NCBI GenBank assembly: GCA_930367205.1
Contig: CAKNEZ010000002.1
Coordinates: 716,343 to 780,342 of the forward strand
Origin: Acanthosoma haemorrhoidale
Lineage: Eukaryota; Arthropoda; Insecta; Hemiptera; Acanthosomatidae
DNA length: 64,000 nucleotides
Reading direction: 5' to 3'
Shown here: positions 47,126 through 59,905 of the stretch, one piece after another
How the letters are laid out: each line of letters begins with the position of its first letter
How positions within the stretch are numbered: the stretch's first letter is position 1
Program-made: the position numbers and the translations under genes
Notes under the pieces: generated by a model
Seen by the model: only the letters and a program-made list of their open reading frames with translations
Database searches by the model: none
Told to the model about the DNA's origin: nothing

Positions 47126-47840
47126 GTTTATATATAAAATTCTGTCTATTTCACTTGGACTTTTTTACTGATTAAGTTGTAGATAATAACATTTTATGAC
47201 TGAATTAAGCCACATTAGTCTGCTATTTAAGAACACGACGCTAGAAGGGGGGATTTAAATAGCAACAGCTCCCCCCCCCCCTTATAGACCAGAAGGAGCT
47301 GTAAGTATTTCACTGATTTTTTGTCCGAAGTGTACGGAAAAGAAGAAACTGGGTTCTCGACCTTCTCCCGCTTATTGAGTCTAGTTTCGTTTTTCAAGGC
47401 GGCGAAAAGCAACCATTCAATGTCAGGCCATTCTATTTTCGGAACGCTTCTATGCAAGGCAGACGTCACACCTGACTTCTTGACGGCTTGAACACAATTA
47501 TCAACCTACACCCATGTACGTAAATGACATGTGTTGCTAGAATATTTACAGAATGACGTATTAGCAACTGTAAATATCATTGTTAGACCAAACAAAAATT
47601 ATCGTCATATGATAGACCTCGGTACTTAATGCGAGGTGGACATAAAGTCCTCCTTTTGCTACGAAAACAGTGAATGCATTGCGTCCCTAAATTGAAGTAT
47701 TGCAGAATATCTTGGGATAATAACTTTCTACACATCAATAATAAAATACATTAACATTATAATTTTATTAATGCAAGGCTACGATGATCATTTAATAAAG
47801 CAGGTCATAGCCATGAATGAAGAATTTTGTGTTAATCGTA
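47126..47840. other. No recognised gene
   Basis: A minus frame (47469-47227) and a C-run near 47270-47281; no homology recognised. Confidence 0.4.
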
Positions 47841-48184
47841 AGTTTTATAATGGTAATATTATATATAATGCTAAAAGTAGAAGGGGCTTGAGCAGAACTG
47901 TATACCTGCCTCGTGACTTTATGAAAGTCACAGATGGTTCCTGTTATTTTTAAGTAAGCAACCGCATCCCTCCAAGACCTCCCTACTTCCCAGAATCTTA
48001 TCCTTTTCTTATACATATAAGTCTCAGCTTTAGCCCCAGACCCCACTCGTGCCTAGACATTCCACCCAGTATGTAGTAACGTAACTCTTAATATTTGCAT
48101 ATATCAGTGTTTTGCTTTTACTTCATAATAAAGCTTTTCTTTCTTTTCTTTTAAAAGACTCTCCTCTACAAAGATTATTTAACT
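47841..48184 (+). mobile_element. Family B MITE, B3, target duplication GTA
   Basis: AGTTTTATAATG at the left, GATTATTTAACT at the right, GTA on both sides (47838-47840, 48185-48187). Internal AATAAAGCTTTTC near the right end is shared by most members. Confidence 0.85.
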
Positions 48185-48263
48185 GTAATATGGGATACAT
48201 TTCGAAGAGTATTATTTAAGTTATTATTTTATAATAATTTTTGAAAGTTCGTAAAAATGTATC

Positions 48264-48545
48264 ATAGCTTCAGGTCTACAGAAATTATTCCAGCTTCTTG
48301 CAAGCGGCCTCTTAAAGAGACAGAGAAAGGATTTTAATATGAGAAAGCGAAACAGTTCATGAAGTCGTTTTTCTTCTTGGTCGAAGTATATTCTCCGTCA
48401 ATGGGAGCGGTCAAGTGAAACTTCAACTACCAGCCGTCTAACTTCCTATGTCCGCTTCTGTTGCAGCAGACCACGGCTTGTCTAGGGATGGGTCTGCTAC
48501 CCTTTTTACAAAGGGTCGAAAAACTCTACAATGAGTGCTAAATGT
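48264..48545 (+). repeat. Dispersed repeat D, copy 2 (inverted relative to 29106-29400)
   Basis: Inverted counterpart of the repeat next to B2. It lies about 80 bases beyond family B element B3. Confidence 0.75.
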
Positions 48546-48712
48546 ACCTGGATACTTACTAACTATGGACACATCAGTATCCCTGTTATTGTTCTAGACG
48601 GGGTTCACTGATGACTGACTGTGATGGAAAACTAAATTTTAAATAATAAAGTAACAATTCTGTTCTTGATAACTGAAATAAAGGAAATGAGAAGGAGAGA
48701 TTAGTCTCAAGA

Positions 48713-48903
48713 ATTGGGGTCTAGGGCTAAAAGCTGAGACATATACGTATAAGAAAATGATAAGATTCTGGGAAGTAGGGAGGTCTTCGAGGGATGCGGT
48801 TGCTTACTTAAAAATAACAGGAACCATCAGTGACTTCCATGAAGACACGAGGCGGGTATACAGTTCTGCTTAAGCCCCTTCTACTTGTTCTCAGCATTAT
48901 AAA
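48713..48903 (-). mobile_element. Family B MITE, B4, truncated
   Basis: Minus-strand copy covering the left half of the family (from the degraded terminal repeat at about 48903 to the tctcagctttagcccc block). It ends near 48713, without the right terminal repeat. Confidence 0.7.
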
Positions 48904-48912
48904 GTTGTTTTT

Positions 48913-49254
48913 AGTTAAATAATCTTTGTAGAGGAGAGTCTTTTAAAAGAAAAGAAATAAAAGGTTTATTATGAAGTGAAAGGAAAACACTGGCATATAC
49001 AAATATTAAGAGTTACGTTACTACATACTGGGTGGAATGTCTAGGCACAATTGGGGTCTGGGGCTAAAGCTAAGACAAATACGTATAAGAAAAGGATAAG
49101 ATTCTGGAAATAGGGAGTAAGGGGAGTAAGGAGGGTTGCTTACTTAAAAATAACAGGGAACCATCAGTGACTTCCATGAAGTCACGAGGCAGATATACAT
49201 TTCTCCTCAAGCCCCTTCTACTTGTTCTTAACATTATCTTAGCATTATAAAACT
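48913..49254 (-). mobile_element. Family B MITE, B5, adjacent to B4
   Basis: Complete minus-strand copy: AGTTAAATAATC at 48913 and AAAACT ending at 49254. The flanks (TTT and GTA) do not match, so it may have arisen by recombination with B4 rather than simple insertion. Confidence 0.75.
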
Positions 49255-49416
49255 GTACTAATAATTGCTTAAGCCGTGTATACCAAAACGATGTCCTATT
49301 TCGATGAAGATCCCCTCCACATTTCACCGAAAGAATTTCTTCAACTTCCACCTTCCCACTTGGTTTCAGTTTATCCAGTAATGTCATAAAAGACTGCGAA
49401 TCACACTTTCGGTCAA

Positions 49417-49882
49417 CTCTCGAGAGGTTGAATAACGCTGATCTGCACCCGCTGCTGGGTGTGCCGTCGGTGAGTGAGTTCATCCGCCGGAGACACATTA
49501 TGTTTTTTGACTCGTTACAGCACCTGGCAAACCCAGTGTTTAACACTATGACCACACCACCTCTCCCGCATCGATGGCAACAGACTGTCGGGGAAAAAAT
49601 AGGTTAAGAATTAGTATTTAAGTTAGTTTTAAGGTTGATCAAAAAGGTGAGCCCCATCACCTTATTAGTCAGTTTCGTCAAGTCACGTATAATTTATGTC
49701 ATTATACTTGTTTATACATTATATAATTTCTATAAAATAACAAAACCTGTATATAATGTAGTGATGCTACAGGAAATACAAAATAATTTGTAAATAGATT
49801 CGCCCGAGGATCTATAATTATATATAATTATCTGTAAATTTAAAAGGGCTATGAAGAAAAAAAAAAAAAAAAAAAAAAAAAA
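49417..49882 (+). mobile_element. Family C LINE 3' end, C2
   Basis: Encodes the C-terminal tail of a LINE ORF2 (LNNADLHPLLGVPSVSEFIR, RRHIMFFDSLQHLANPVFN) ending at a TAA near 49607. The 3' UTR (ggtgagccccatcacc, cctgtatataatgtag) follows, with a poly(A) run at 49856-49882. Confidence 0.8.
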
Positions 49883-50606
49883 TTAAAAAAATATTAAATA
49901 AAATACAAAACAAGCTGTTTGTAAAAGAGAAAAAATTGTACGACATAAGACATATTTACATACATAATAGTAAACTGCATAATATTGGACTAACATGTGT
50001 TAATTGAAATACAAAAAGTATAGATATACAATTCTACACTCAAATATTAGCTAACAGTTTAATAACAAATAAAATGCAAATATGGTGGCAAACGATTGAT
50101 TAAACCAACTAGTTTTGAAATTATTTAATGAAAGACGAATGTACGGAGTTCCAGAAGGATGTGCTCATTATGGCAAAGGGATTGTAGGGACTCATGGTGA
50201 CTGAGAACACAACAGAATGAGGCAGTCTCTTCCATGAGTCCAGTGTACCCACGTTTACATATACACTTACATAATCTTTACCTTACAATGCATTTTATCG
50301 AATTTTGTCATAATCATTATATTTCTACGAGTATAAATTTAAGTAATTGCAATATGGTTCTTACGGATTGATAACTGGTTTCGTTTGGAAGGCCTCGTTC
50401 GATGTTGAGCTGAAATTATTTCAATTCAATTATAACAAATTATTTCGATAAGATTTAATTATTAGTTTAACTTACATTAATTATTTATACGACTACTATG
50501 TACTTAATTGCTAGACCTAAGGGAGTGAGAGCTTAATTTCTAAACGGATGCAGGACAATCCAATTTCATGTGTACGTCATTAACAACTTTTTCTATATGT
50601 CTGTGA

Positions 50607-50836
50607 CTGTACAAAAGGTGAGCCCCATCACCTTTATTAGAGTCAGTTCAGCCCAGTCACGTATAATGTGTATCATTATAATTGTTTATTCCATTATGTA
50701 ATTTTTATAAAATAACAAAACCTGTATATAATGTAGCGACGCTACAGGAAATATAAAAATAATTTGTGAATAGATTCGCCTGAGAATGTATAATTATCTG
50801 TAAATTTAAAGGGGCTATGAGAGAAAAAAAAAAAAA
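50607..50836 (+). mobile_element. Family C LINE 3' UTR fragment, C3
   Basis: Same 3' UTR as C2, beginning at acaaaaggtgagccccatca and ending in an A13-type tail after aaggggctatgag. 5'-truncated within the UTR. Confidence 0.8.
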
Positions 50837-51981
50837 ATCAAACGCTAAGGCGGTTGAGGATAATTGATTGAAGTCAAAAAAGGAATTAATATTTTTAATT
50901 TTTTCGTACTCAACTGTTTTACTTTTTTGAAACTGTTTCAAGGTGTTGTGTGACAAGCTACTAACTTGCAGTAAGCTAAGGAGGGTTCTGTTACCACGTC
51001 GTGAACCAAGTCCTTAGGCTGAAATGCTCTTTCAGTGTAGTCTCCATAAATATCATGAAGATGCACATTACGCCTTTCCTGCCCTAACTACGAGTCCACA
51101 CTACTGTAAGAATAAATAAATAAATGAATTAAATAATATATAAGCCTAGAAATGGTTGATATTGGTGACGGAATGCCGATTCCTCGGTATTATAAGACAA
51201 CCCTGAAGTGTTTAGTCAGAAGTGGATCTGAAAATAGTTCCACCGCTCGGATAAACACATCGACCACGATCTATTTTAGAAATGAGATTTTTACTCCCAG
51301 TTCTGGAGTCCGCTGAGCCAGAGCAGTTTAAATACTCCCTGAGGACGACAAATACTTTTCAAACCCGTCGACGTATTAACATGAATAAGAGAGGCATTTA
51401 TGTTGTTGGCAATTAATCTCCTTTCAAACATTTATTTTTATGGGTTCTTAAACGATCATGACGAAATGGAGTGTGGATTCACACCTGTGCTGTAACATTC
51501 ACAGGTTCGCAGGTCTTGAACGAACATTGTTCATAGGCGGTTAAGCCACGATAAATTTGATTCTGATATTTATTGAATCGGCTATAGACAAAAGAAATAT
51601 TTCGCGAAACCTTCTCTCTCAGCTAACTAGAACTATCAGGGTTCTTTTTTAGATCGAAAAATACAAATTTAACGATCCCTTGGAATAAATACTTAGAATG
51701 TGGCCGCCTAAATATAGAGCCTTGTTTTCAGCATTTGTCTACACAAGCCTTGTTCAACCTTCGCCATATTGTTGCTAACAAATATAAAAAAATAGCAGTG
51801 AAAAATTTAGTCAACTGTCAAATATTAAACCAGTTAAGAAGTTATTTCTTAAATTTAACTGTGCAGATATATATTTACAGTACACAATGCTTATTGGTCT
51901 TTGAGCTGCCGTCTCAGTACCCAGTCTTTTCGTTACTATGGCAATAGCGAATAAAACACCTAATTCCAGGATTCTTTAGAA
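50837..51981. other. No recognised gene
   Basis: AT-rich. Short frames at 50956-50705 (minus) and 51735-51947 (plus) have no recognised homology. Confidence 0.4.
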
Positions 51982-52316
51982 CGTTTTATAATGTTAAGAA
52001 CAAGTAGAAGGGGCCTGAGCAGAACTGTATACCTGCCTCGTGATTTCATGGAAGTCACTGATGTCTCCTGTTATTTTTAAGTAAGCAACCGCATCCCTTC
52101 AAGACCTCCCTACTTCCCAGAATCTTATCCTTTTCTTATACATGTATGTCTCAGCTTTAGCCCCAGACCCCACTTGTACCTAGACATTCCACCCAGTATG
52201 TAGTCTGGGTATATAACTCTTAATATTTATATATACCAGTGTTTTGCTTGTACTTCATAATAAAGCTTTTCTTTCTGTTCTTTTAAAAGACTATCCTCTC
52301 CAAAGATTATTTAAGT
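51982..52316 (+). mobile_element. Family B MITE, B6, target duplication GAA
   Basis: Left end CGTTTTATAATG, right end GATTATTTAAGT, GAA at 51979-51981 and 52317-52319. The first and the penultimate positions of the terminal repeats have mutated. Confidence 0.83.
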
Positions 52317-52319
52317 GAA

Positions 52320-53377
52320 TATAACTATGAAATATTAGATCGGTCGACAAGAAGACTGAAGCCGTAAAGATACAATGAGAGACCTGACCCTGCATGTTTA
52401 TACACGCCGCAAAGACACGCTCCTACAAGATGTCGCTGGCCGCACCCTGTGGCAGTTTGTGGACTTCCGCGACTATAATCTTGCTTCACAGTCACGCTCC
52501 TACGCGCTTCAATCGCAAGGATAAGAAAATAGTCAAATCAACTGTTAGTAATTCTGTGGTGCCAGGGTAAAAGCTACTTTACCACCACAGAATTATTGAT
52601 TGAAGATTAAAAAAAATAAAATTGTATCAAACCCATTCTTTCGGTAGGATTGTGGGTATTTAAACCAAAATCAAAGATATTCCAATATACAAAGGTTCAA
52701 CATTTGAACTATTCTCGATTTTCAGCGTCCAGTTTGTCTTAACAAATTGAATACAGTATTTATTTCACTAGCGGAACAATAGACCGGTTGGGCCAAGGTA
52801 TTAAGATTTCGTAACCATAGTAAAGTTTTGGATCCAACTATATTTAAAAGATTTCCGGATAATCCCAGTTTGACCACAGTCAGAACCATTGAATAGATTG
52901 CATGAATGCACTTGTTGTTATTCAATAATAATAATAATATATGCAAAATGTATTAAAATGTATTGGGGCTTAGTAGCCAATTGAAAAGAGCTCTTTAACT
53001 TTCAATATATTGTCTAAATTACTCAGCCTTCAGGATTTATTACTGCCGCGTGAATTTCCTCCCGTTTAGCGTGACTGGCGACAATTTGTTTTTATTTTTT
53101 TATTCAATTTAATCGAGTAACGTTAGTTTCTCGTTTTCTTCATAAGGGTTTAACGCCCTCTTGCATTTCAGCCTAGGCGAGAATGGGTGTTCTTAAGGTT
53201 TGGATCCTTAAATTGCCAAAAACCACTCTGCCTAACAATGCTCCTATAAGTAAAATATACAAATTGATATTGATACTTATATATATATTTATACTTTAAC
53301 AAACCTTGATGAGAGATAAAATATCAAGCCAAGCGGGATGCATCGCACCACCATCACGGCTGAAAAACGAATTTGTT
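52320..53377. other. No recognised gene; more GC-balanced patch at 52390-52520
   Basis: The patch at 52390-52520 (cgctggccgcaccctgtggc) contrasts with the AT-rich surroundings but has no homology I recognise. Confidence 0.35.
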
Positions 53378-53380
53378 TAC

Positions 53381-53685
53381 AGTTGAATAATCTTTGAGTC
53401 TTTTAAAAGAAAAGAAAGAAAAGCTTTATTATGAAGTACATGCAAAACACTGGTATATACAAATATTAAAAGTTACGTTACTACATACTGGTTGGAATGT
53501 CTGGGCACAAGTGGGGTCTGGGGCTAAAAGCATGTCTCAGCTTCAGACATTTATTTATAAGAAAAGGATAAGATTCTGGGAAGTAGGGATGTCTTGGAGG
53601 GATGCGGTTGCTTACTTAAAAATAACAGGAACCATCAGTGATTTCCATGAAGTCCCCTTCTACTTTTTCTTAGCATTATAAAACT
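53381..53685 (-). mobile_element. Family B MITE, B7, target duplication TAC
   Basis: Minus-strand copy with AGTTGAATAATC at the left and ATAAAACT at the right. TAC is present at 53378-53380 and 53686-53688 (GTA in element orientation). It lacks the cacgaggcaggtatacagtt block near its left end. Confidence 0.83.
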
Positions 53686-53688
53686 TAC

Positions 53689-55248
53689 CACACATTACAT
53701 ACCCGTGCATTAAACCTCTGCAACTCTCCGTATCTTTAAATCTAGACTTAAGCAATTCATTTCATCTCACTCCAATCAAACAATCCCATTATTAAACTTT
53801 TTATTAATTTTATTATAGTCCAATTTAATTCAATCCCTGCAACCTTCAATGATATTTCCTTAGTTGCAATTATTATCCAATTTCATTCACATCTATTCAT
53901 TTATTTTTTTTTTTTTAATTTATAGCGTTGTTTAATTTTCTTGTCATCAGTGCATATGACATTTATTATTTAGAAGCTAATTACATCAGTGTAATTTATG
54001 TTATAAATACATATTTTATTTATATATATGTACATGGTACGAAGACCCAGAATTTTTCATTTAAATTCATATTATTAATCAGGATGCCAAGATCTTTAAT
54101 TCGATTAAATATATATCTTATTAACTAACAATTAATTGATGAACCCATTATTTTTTCAAGTGGTTACTTTTATTTTAAGCATCACCGCAGCGTCGAATGT
54201 AACTACCAAGCAAGCTCGCCCTGATCTGTGAGAGTATATTTTGACTTTTGTAATTAAATTTTCATTAAATTATTCATAATTAAGTACATATGGATAAGGA
54301 CATTAAGATCATTAATTCGATACACTCTTACCTTATATCATAGAAAAATATTTTTTAAGGAACTACCATAGGAAATATCATTGCTCTCAAACGAAAATAC
54401 ACTAACGATTTTAATGACAGTTGTAATTAATATTATGTACTTATAGTTTTAAAATACAAAACAAAATATCAATAAAAAATTAAAGATAAGTACCCATCTA
54501 GAAATTAAAAAAAAATGTTTTTTTTTGGCAACCGATTGTTTAATGAGTATCATAAAACTCAACAATCAAAACATCTCCTAAATGAACTTTAATTATAAAA
54601 TTAACTTATGGCTTTATCATCTAAGGTTCAAAATTAATTAATAATTCTCAAAGGGCTCGGCCCTGAAGTCGAATAATTCCCTTTCGTTGAGTGAAAACTT
54701 TCTATTTTGGGAAGGTTAGATTATTTTCTGAAAGAGATTGAAGAAAGCTAAATACAAAGATTAAAGAGTAACTTAGCAGCTTCTAATCAAGATGTTTGTT
54801 TGCTCTCGACCACCGGCAACTCCTTTTGCTTTTCTGCCTTTTTATACTTTTAGTGTTCAACATATATCTTGTTTACACAGTTCCGAATGTTCTCATTACA
54901 TTTTTTTAAAATAAATTATAAATTGACATGAACTGTACTGGAAACGTCCTGGAAGACAAATAAATAAATATTATTGTCAAGTAACATTGACTGGACAGAG
55001 TTTTGATTTGATGCGAGGATTGATATATTTACTGTCGAGGCTCAAACACTCCTTTCATTCGTCTGTATGTTCTGTGATAGATATCATTTCATTCAATTTC
55101 AAATATGCATTACGCAACATTTATTAGGTTTTGGTTAAGATGCAATCATAAGTTCCTTAAGCTTAAGCTGATACATTAAGCACGTAGATGTTCATAAGAA
55201 TTTCAAAAAATAAGATGGTGAGAGCCAGCCCGCGTTTTAAAATCTTTC
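53689..55248. other. About 1.6 kb AT-rich, nothing recognised
   Basis: No open frame, RNA or repeat boundary recognised. Confidence 0.5.
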
Positions 55249-55251
55249 GAC

Positions 55252-55538
55252 AGTTTTATAATGCAAAGATAATGTTAAGAACAAGTAGAAGGGGCTTGAG
55301 CAGAACTGTATACCTGCCTCATACTTCCGTACGAGAATCCTATCCTTTTCTTATAGATATATGTCTGAAGCTGAGACATGCTTTTAGCCCCAGACCCCAC
55401 TTGTGCCTAGACATTCCACCCAGTATGTAGTAACGTAATTCTTAATATTTGTATATACCAGTGTTTTGCTTGTACTTCATAATAAAGCTTTTCTTTATTT
55501 TCTTTTAAAATACTCTACTCTACAAAGATTATTTAACA
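55252..55538 (+). mobile_element. Family B MITE, B8, target duplication GAC, internal deletion
   Basis: AGTTTTATAATG at the left and GATTATTTAACA at the right; GAC at 55249-55251 and 55539-55541. The block normally following gtatacctgcctc (about 60 bases) is missing, and an extra tgaagctgagacatg segment has been inserted or rearranged near 55365. Confidence 0.8.
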
Positions 55539-55749
55539 GACGACTACATGATACCGCTGATATTGACTTTCGTAACGTAGTAAACGAAAGCACTCAGAGG
55601 CCTCCTGAAATTGTAATATTGGCAATAATAATTTAGCGGCAAAGTGTTGTGAAATTAGTCTTTTAGCTGTAGATTTTTTTATCTCTGTTTTCCTACATAT
55701 TGATAAATGGATATTTTCATTTTAGTTGTATGTAATAGTTTATGGTTTT

Positions 55750-56015
55750 AGTTTAGAGACTCTCTGGATTCTGGTTATTACATGAGACGTGCCCGTGGTT
55801 GGTTGTTCGGCCACAGCTACCGAAGAGAATGGTACGCACTGTAGAACCAGATCTGCGGAGAAGCCCCAGCGGTCGGGCCCGGTTCCCGTTGTAACGGGGG
55901 GTCTCCCACCACCCAGAGGTCATCCTTGGTGCAATGTCCGTGTGCTCAGGGGGCAAGGTCGCACAAGTGCTCGTATGTCTTCCACCTCACCGGGTCCTGT
56001 AAACCTTTTTTAAAC
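55750..56015. other. GC-rich island, unassigned
   Basis: Both strands have 67-74 codon open frames (minus 55956-55753, plus 55789-56013), as is common in GC-rich sequence. The composition suggests the leader of a LINE or a CpG-rich promoter; no motif confirms either. Confidence 0.3.
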
Positions 56016-56949
56016 GTATGCTCTCCACTATCAGTTCTAAGAATATGAGTTGGTGCCCAAATAGATCTCGCTGTAATAACATTATAAGCCATCACTTATC
56101 CCCGAAATTCCTATAATCCCACCAGAGATCATCTTTCTTCACAATCCTCTTGGGGATAATCCATCCCTAGAATCCCCTTTGGAGATTGAAGCGGAAGCCA
56201 ATTTGTCCAAGGAAGTTCAGCGAGTTTTCAAGGAATTTTACTTCCTTTATTCCTTACTAACCGTCTTTCGAATATGAAAAGAAAATGCTTATGGTTCAGC
56301 CAAACGGGCAGATATCTGTTACAGATGAGGGACGAGTGTCACGTCACCACGGCTGGACTCACAGTCTTGGCCCGCCATACAATAGACCCTACAACTTAGG
56401 CCCTTTTATATGTTCTGTTTATTTTCAGTTTAATGTAGTCAAATCATCATGTCCAAGGGTGGAAAAGAGTAGATCAAAGAAATGATTGAGATAACAGCAA
56501 CTATTAATGAATCGTAAATATTTTTAGCTTGGCGAGAAAAGCCTCACAATTGAAAGTTTCAATATTTTTGAGAGATTGCTTAATTTCGACTTATTTCCTT
56601 CTAACAGCTAAATAATTTACGGAGTTATGTATTTATATAAGTTTTCATTGAGTAAATATATGCTCAGTATTTATAAGTGCATAACAAAGTATTAGTGGTA
56701 GCCTTTTTTTTGTTCTATTTACTGCTTGGGAAAGGACAAATACTAGCAAGAAATTCACAAACAGATTTTAAAAATCCCTCAAAATTCCCTGCTGTAACCT
56801 ATGTGGTATCAACAATAACTATAAATATTATGAAACCATAAGATATTTAAATAACTAAGATTTTATTGAATATTTCGTCTATATATATATATATGAACTG
56901 TCCTATTCAGTTTCAAAACTGAACATAAAATATTTCATTGAACGAGGAA
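56016..56949. other. No recognised gene
   Basis: AT-rich. A short (TA)n run lies near 56881-56893. Confidence 0.4.
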
Positions 56950-57310
56950 AAAAAATGGCGCGTCATTATTCCTCGTAGCAACTAGTTACTCTAGGTCGCC
57001 TATGTGCGTTCCCTTAGCGGGCAGTATCCATCAGCCGTGCTAGATCGAGAACGCCGCCGAAGTCCCCCCTCCCCGGACGTGGCCAGATAAGAGCTGCAGA
57101 AGCGATGGCGCCCGTTAGACATGGAAATGCTCCTAGACCCACCGTTATGTTCATTGTGCCAATCTAAATTCCTCTCCTTTGTCCGCAGCCTTGGCGATTA
57201 TCGGACCTCCGCTTTTTTCCACCTCTTCTCGTCCTAACAACCTGTCCGCCCAATTTGTTCTCGATAACTCGCTACGTCTTCGCCCGGTCAGTCTTTGGTC
57301 ACGCCGCTGT
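56950..57310. other. GC-rich island, unassigned
   Basis: Higher GC (gaacgccgccgaagtccccc, gatggcgcccgttagacatg) in AT-rich surroundings. A short plus frame starts at atggcgcccgtt. It could be a host promoter or first exon, or a transposon leader; not resolved. Confidence 0.3.
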
Positions 57311-57449
57311 CATGACAGCAGTTCATATCATAATTCATAATACCGCTATGTTTTATAGCCATTCTAGAATCCATGATTCTAGAACTTCTTATTTTGACAC
57401 ATCCTTATTTGTACAATTAAAATTTACTTATCCCTAATTAATATTATTA

Positions 57450-57915
57450 ACAACAACTTCATTATGGTAAAATTACAATCCGCCTCATTGGGCAATAAGT
57501 AATTGTGATAAATGATTTCATTCATACAGTATTTACAAACAGCCCAGAGCCCACATGGTTATCAATTCCCTCTCATGCTCCCCCACGCTCCTCCGTCAGC
57601 CGCGTTACTGGATAAGAGCCAGTGGAGACTGACCAAGAGCGAGAGAGCCACATACGCTCAGGACATGATTGGAGAAACTCTCCATTGCCAGGACTCCTAC
57701 GCTTTTATAGCAGGTAACGAGGTCACTGCCGTTTTAGTCTCCAAGGAGGATTATAGGGATGACTGGTGCCGTGCAATGACTGTGCTAGGAGGTAGTTGGA
57801 TAGGTTACTATGGAATTTCACGAACTTGGAAGGAATGAGTTCAAGAATGTAGGGTATATTAAGATCGTTATGAAGGGTTTTGTTGCTGACGTAATAAGGG
57901 ACAGGCTTGATGTTC
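57450..57915 (-). mobile_element. Family A LINE 3' fragment, A6
   Basis: Minus-strand copy. The tail is at the left; the ORF2 remnant reads YYVSNKTLHNDLNIPYILEL and continues to the truncated 5' break near 57915. Confidence 0.8.
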
Positions 57916-59189
57916 AACTTTATGAGTGATGGGTTGTCCTTTGAAGTAGTAGGTTGTCCAGAGCGTCTGTTTGGTTCTTCTCTTGTGGGTTCCATGTCGG
58001 TCTTTTGTCGAGTATCCGAATTAATATAATAATAACTTTATACACAATCCCCATACAAAGTCTACCCTGGAGTAATTATCCCACCGAGGATTCACCCATT
58101 GAAACAAGAGACAAGAGAGCCACAGTCACTCAACTTAACAGTGACATAGACCCCGAGGCTTCTTCCACTTAGATGACGAAGAGATTTGTGCAAAAGGAGT
58201 TGTTTATACAGGATTTGGATAAGTTTTCATGGATTTTGGTCAATATTGAGATTATTATGAAGGATTCTGCAAAAAAAACTACCGTATATTGGTTCCTCTA
58301 CCGTTCGCTCGTTGACGGGGAATCTTTGAGCGTACTTACTTCGTGATTCTTCGCTACAATTCGGCTCTGTTCGTTAGCAGTGAGTACCCGCCACTTTATA
58401 TCAGCAGCAGCAGGTGACAAGGTATTCCTCCCCGAGTAGTTTGATCCAAACTTTTTTAATAACTTTTTCGTTCCTGTGTTTGTCTGTATGTCCTGGTCTT
58501 AACGGTCCCCTGTTTGAACCAGAGACACAACTGACCACATATTGTTCTGATTTGCCATACATGCGTAGATAAATACCTACGAGATACAGCTAGGCTCTTA
58601 GATATAACAGACTACCTTCGGGTTAGTCAAACATTTCATAATCATTGTAATGTGCATATATATACAGCCTATACCAAACCTATTGCCATGGTGCGTTTAT
58701 TGCGGACAAGTTCCGCCTACAGCTACAGTAGATGTTTCATATAGAAGACATTTGCGATAGAAAATATCGGAGGCTGTGATTGCCGGCAATGAAGTATTGC
58801 ACACTCGCGAACTGTCCTTGCATGCGATCTATCCCAGTGGTCATCCTTGAACGTTCGACGGACAACTGCCGCCTTGTCTCGGCCACTTGAGGTATTTCCT
58901 ATTTCAGCGCATTATACGCTTCTACAATACAATTGTATAAGGTCATAAATAATATCTAATAACTAATAAACTAATTACTAAATACTTGCAAATAATTTAA
59001 AAATTATAAATATAATTATTAATCGTGTATTTGTAGTAATTATAAAACTATTAGCATTTGTGTGCTCGTAGAAATCTCCTGAGATAATATATAGTTTAAG
59101 TTTGTAGTTGTTTTGCAACATTGATATTTTAAATTATTTTAACTTTTATAATTACTTTACAGAGTATGGAAAGAAGTTTGTAAGCAAGC
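57916..59189. other. No recognised gene
   Basis: Around 58190-58270 a block (ttttcatggattttggtcaatattgag...) distantly resembles family A coding sequence. Otherwise unassigned. Confidence 0.35.
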
Positions 59190-59905
59190 TTCACAAAAAC
59201 TGACATGGAACCCACACGCGAGGATAAAAAGACAATAACTAAACAGACGCTTTGGACAACTGTACAGACTACTTCGAAGGTCATCCCATATCTCAATAGA
59301 AAACAAATTACTAATCTACAAAGTTATACTTAAGGTAATCTGGACATACGGAATAGAGCTATGGGGGACAGCAAAAAAGTCGAACATCAAGCGCATCCAA
59401 CCCATTCAATCAAACGTCCTGAGAACAATAGTGCCTTATTACGTCAGCAACAAAACTCTTCATAACGACCTTTATATACCGTTCATTCCTGAACTCATCC
59501 CTTCCAAGTTAATGAAATACCATAGTAACCTATCCAACAGCCCTAATCCCCTGGCACAGTCATTGCACTGTACCACTCATCCTTATAATCCTCCTGTTGG
59601 CCAGTTTCTCCAATCATGTCCTGATCGTCTGTGGCTCTCGCGCTCTTAGCCAGCCTCCGCTGGCTTTTATCCAAAGACGCGACTGACGGAGGAGCGTGAT
59701 GGAACTACCAAGGACTCCGCTTCCTCTTCCACATGTGAGGGAGGTGACAACCATGTGGACTTGAGGTCTCGTGGATGTTTGTAAATACTGTATGAATGAG
59801 CAAGTGAATGAAAATTGTAAATATGGTATGAATGAGACCATTTATCACAATTACTTATTGCCTAATAAGGCAGATTGTAATTTTATCATAATAAAGTTGT
59901 TGTTA
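59190..59905 (+). mobile_element. Family A LINE 3' fragment, A7 (one of the longest)
   Basis: About 715 bases. It encodes, with frameshifts, the region after the RT core of a Jockey-like ORF2 (LTWNPHARIKRQ; ISIENKLLIYKV; TYGIELWGTAKKSNIKRIQP) and then, open from 59431, YYVSNKTLHNDLYIPFIPEL and SNSPNPLAQSLHCTTHPYNP. The 3' UTR ends in aataaagttgttgttat. Confidence 0.85.

Noticed and set aside
49070..49555. 161-codon minus-strand open frame
   Set aside because: It runs antisense across a family B MITE and a family C LINE tail; composite and fortuitous.
47841..55538. Family B as solo LTRs
   Set aside because: Members carry AATAAA and once seemed to start TGTTAA and end TTAACA, but the conserved sequence extends beyond those points to AGTT...AACT with 3-bp duplications.
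57358..57395. Heat-shock element (two TTCTAGAA palindromes)
   Set aside because: Spacing of the GAA/TTC blocks is irregular and no promoter or gene is evident.
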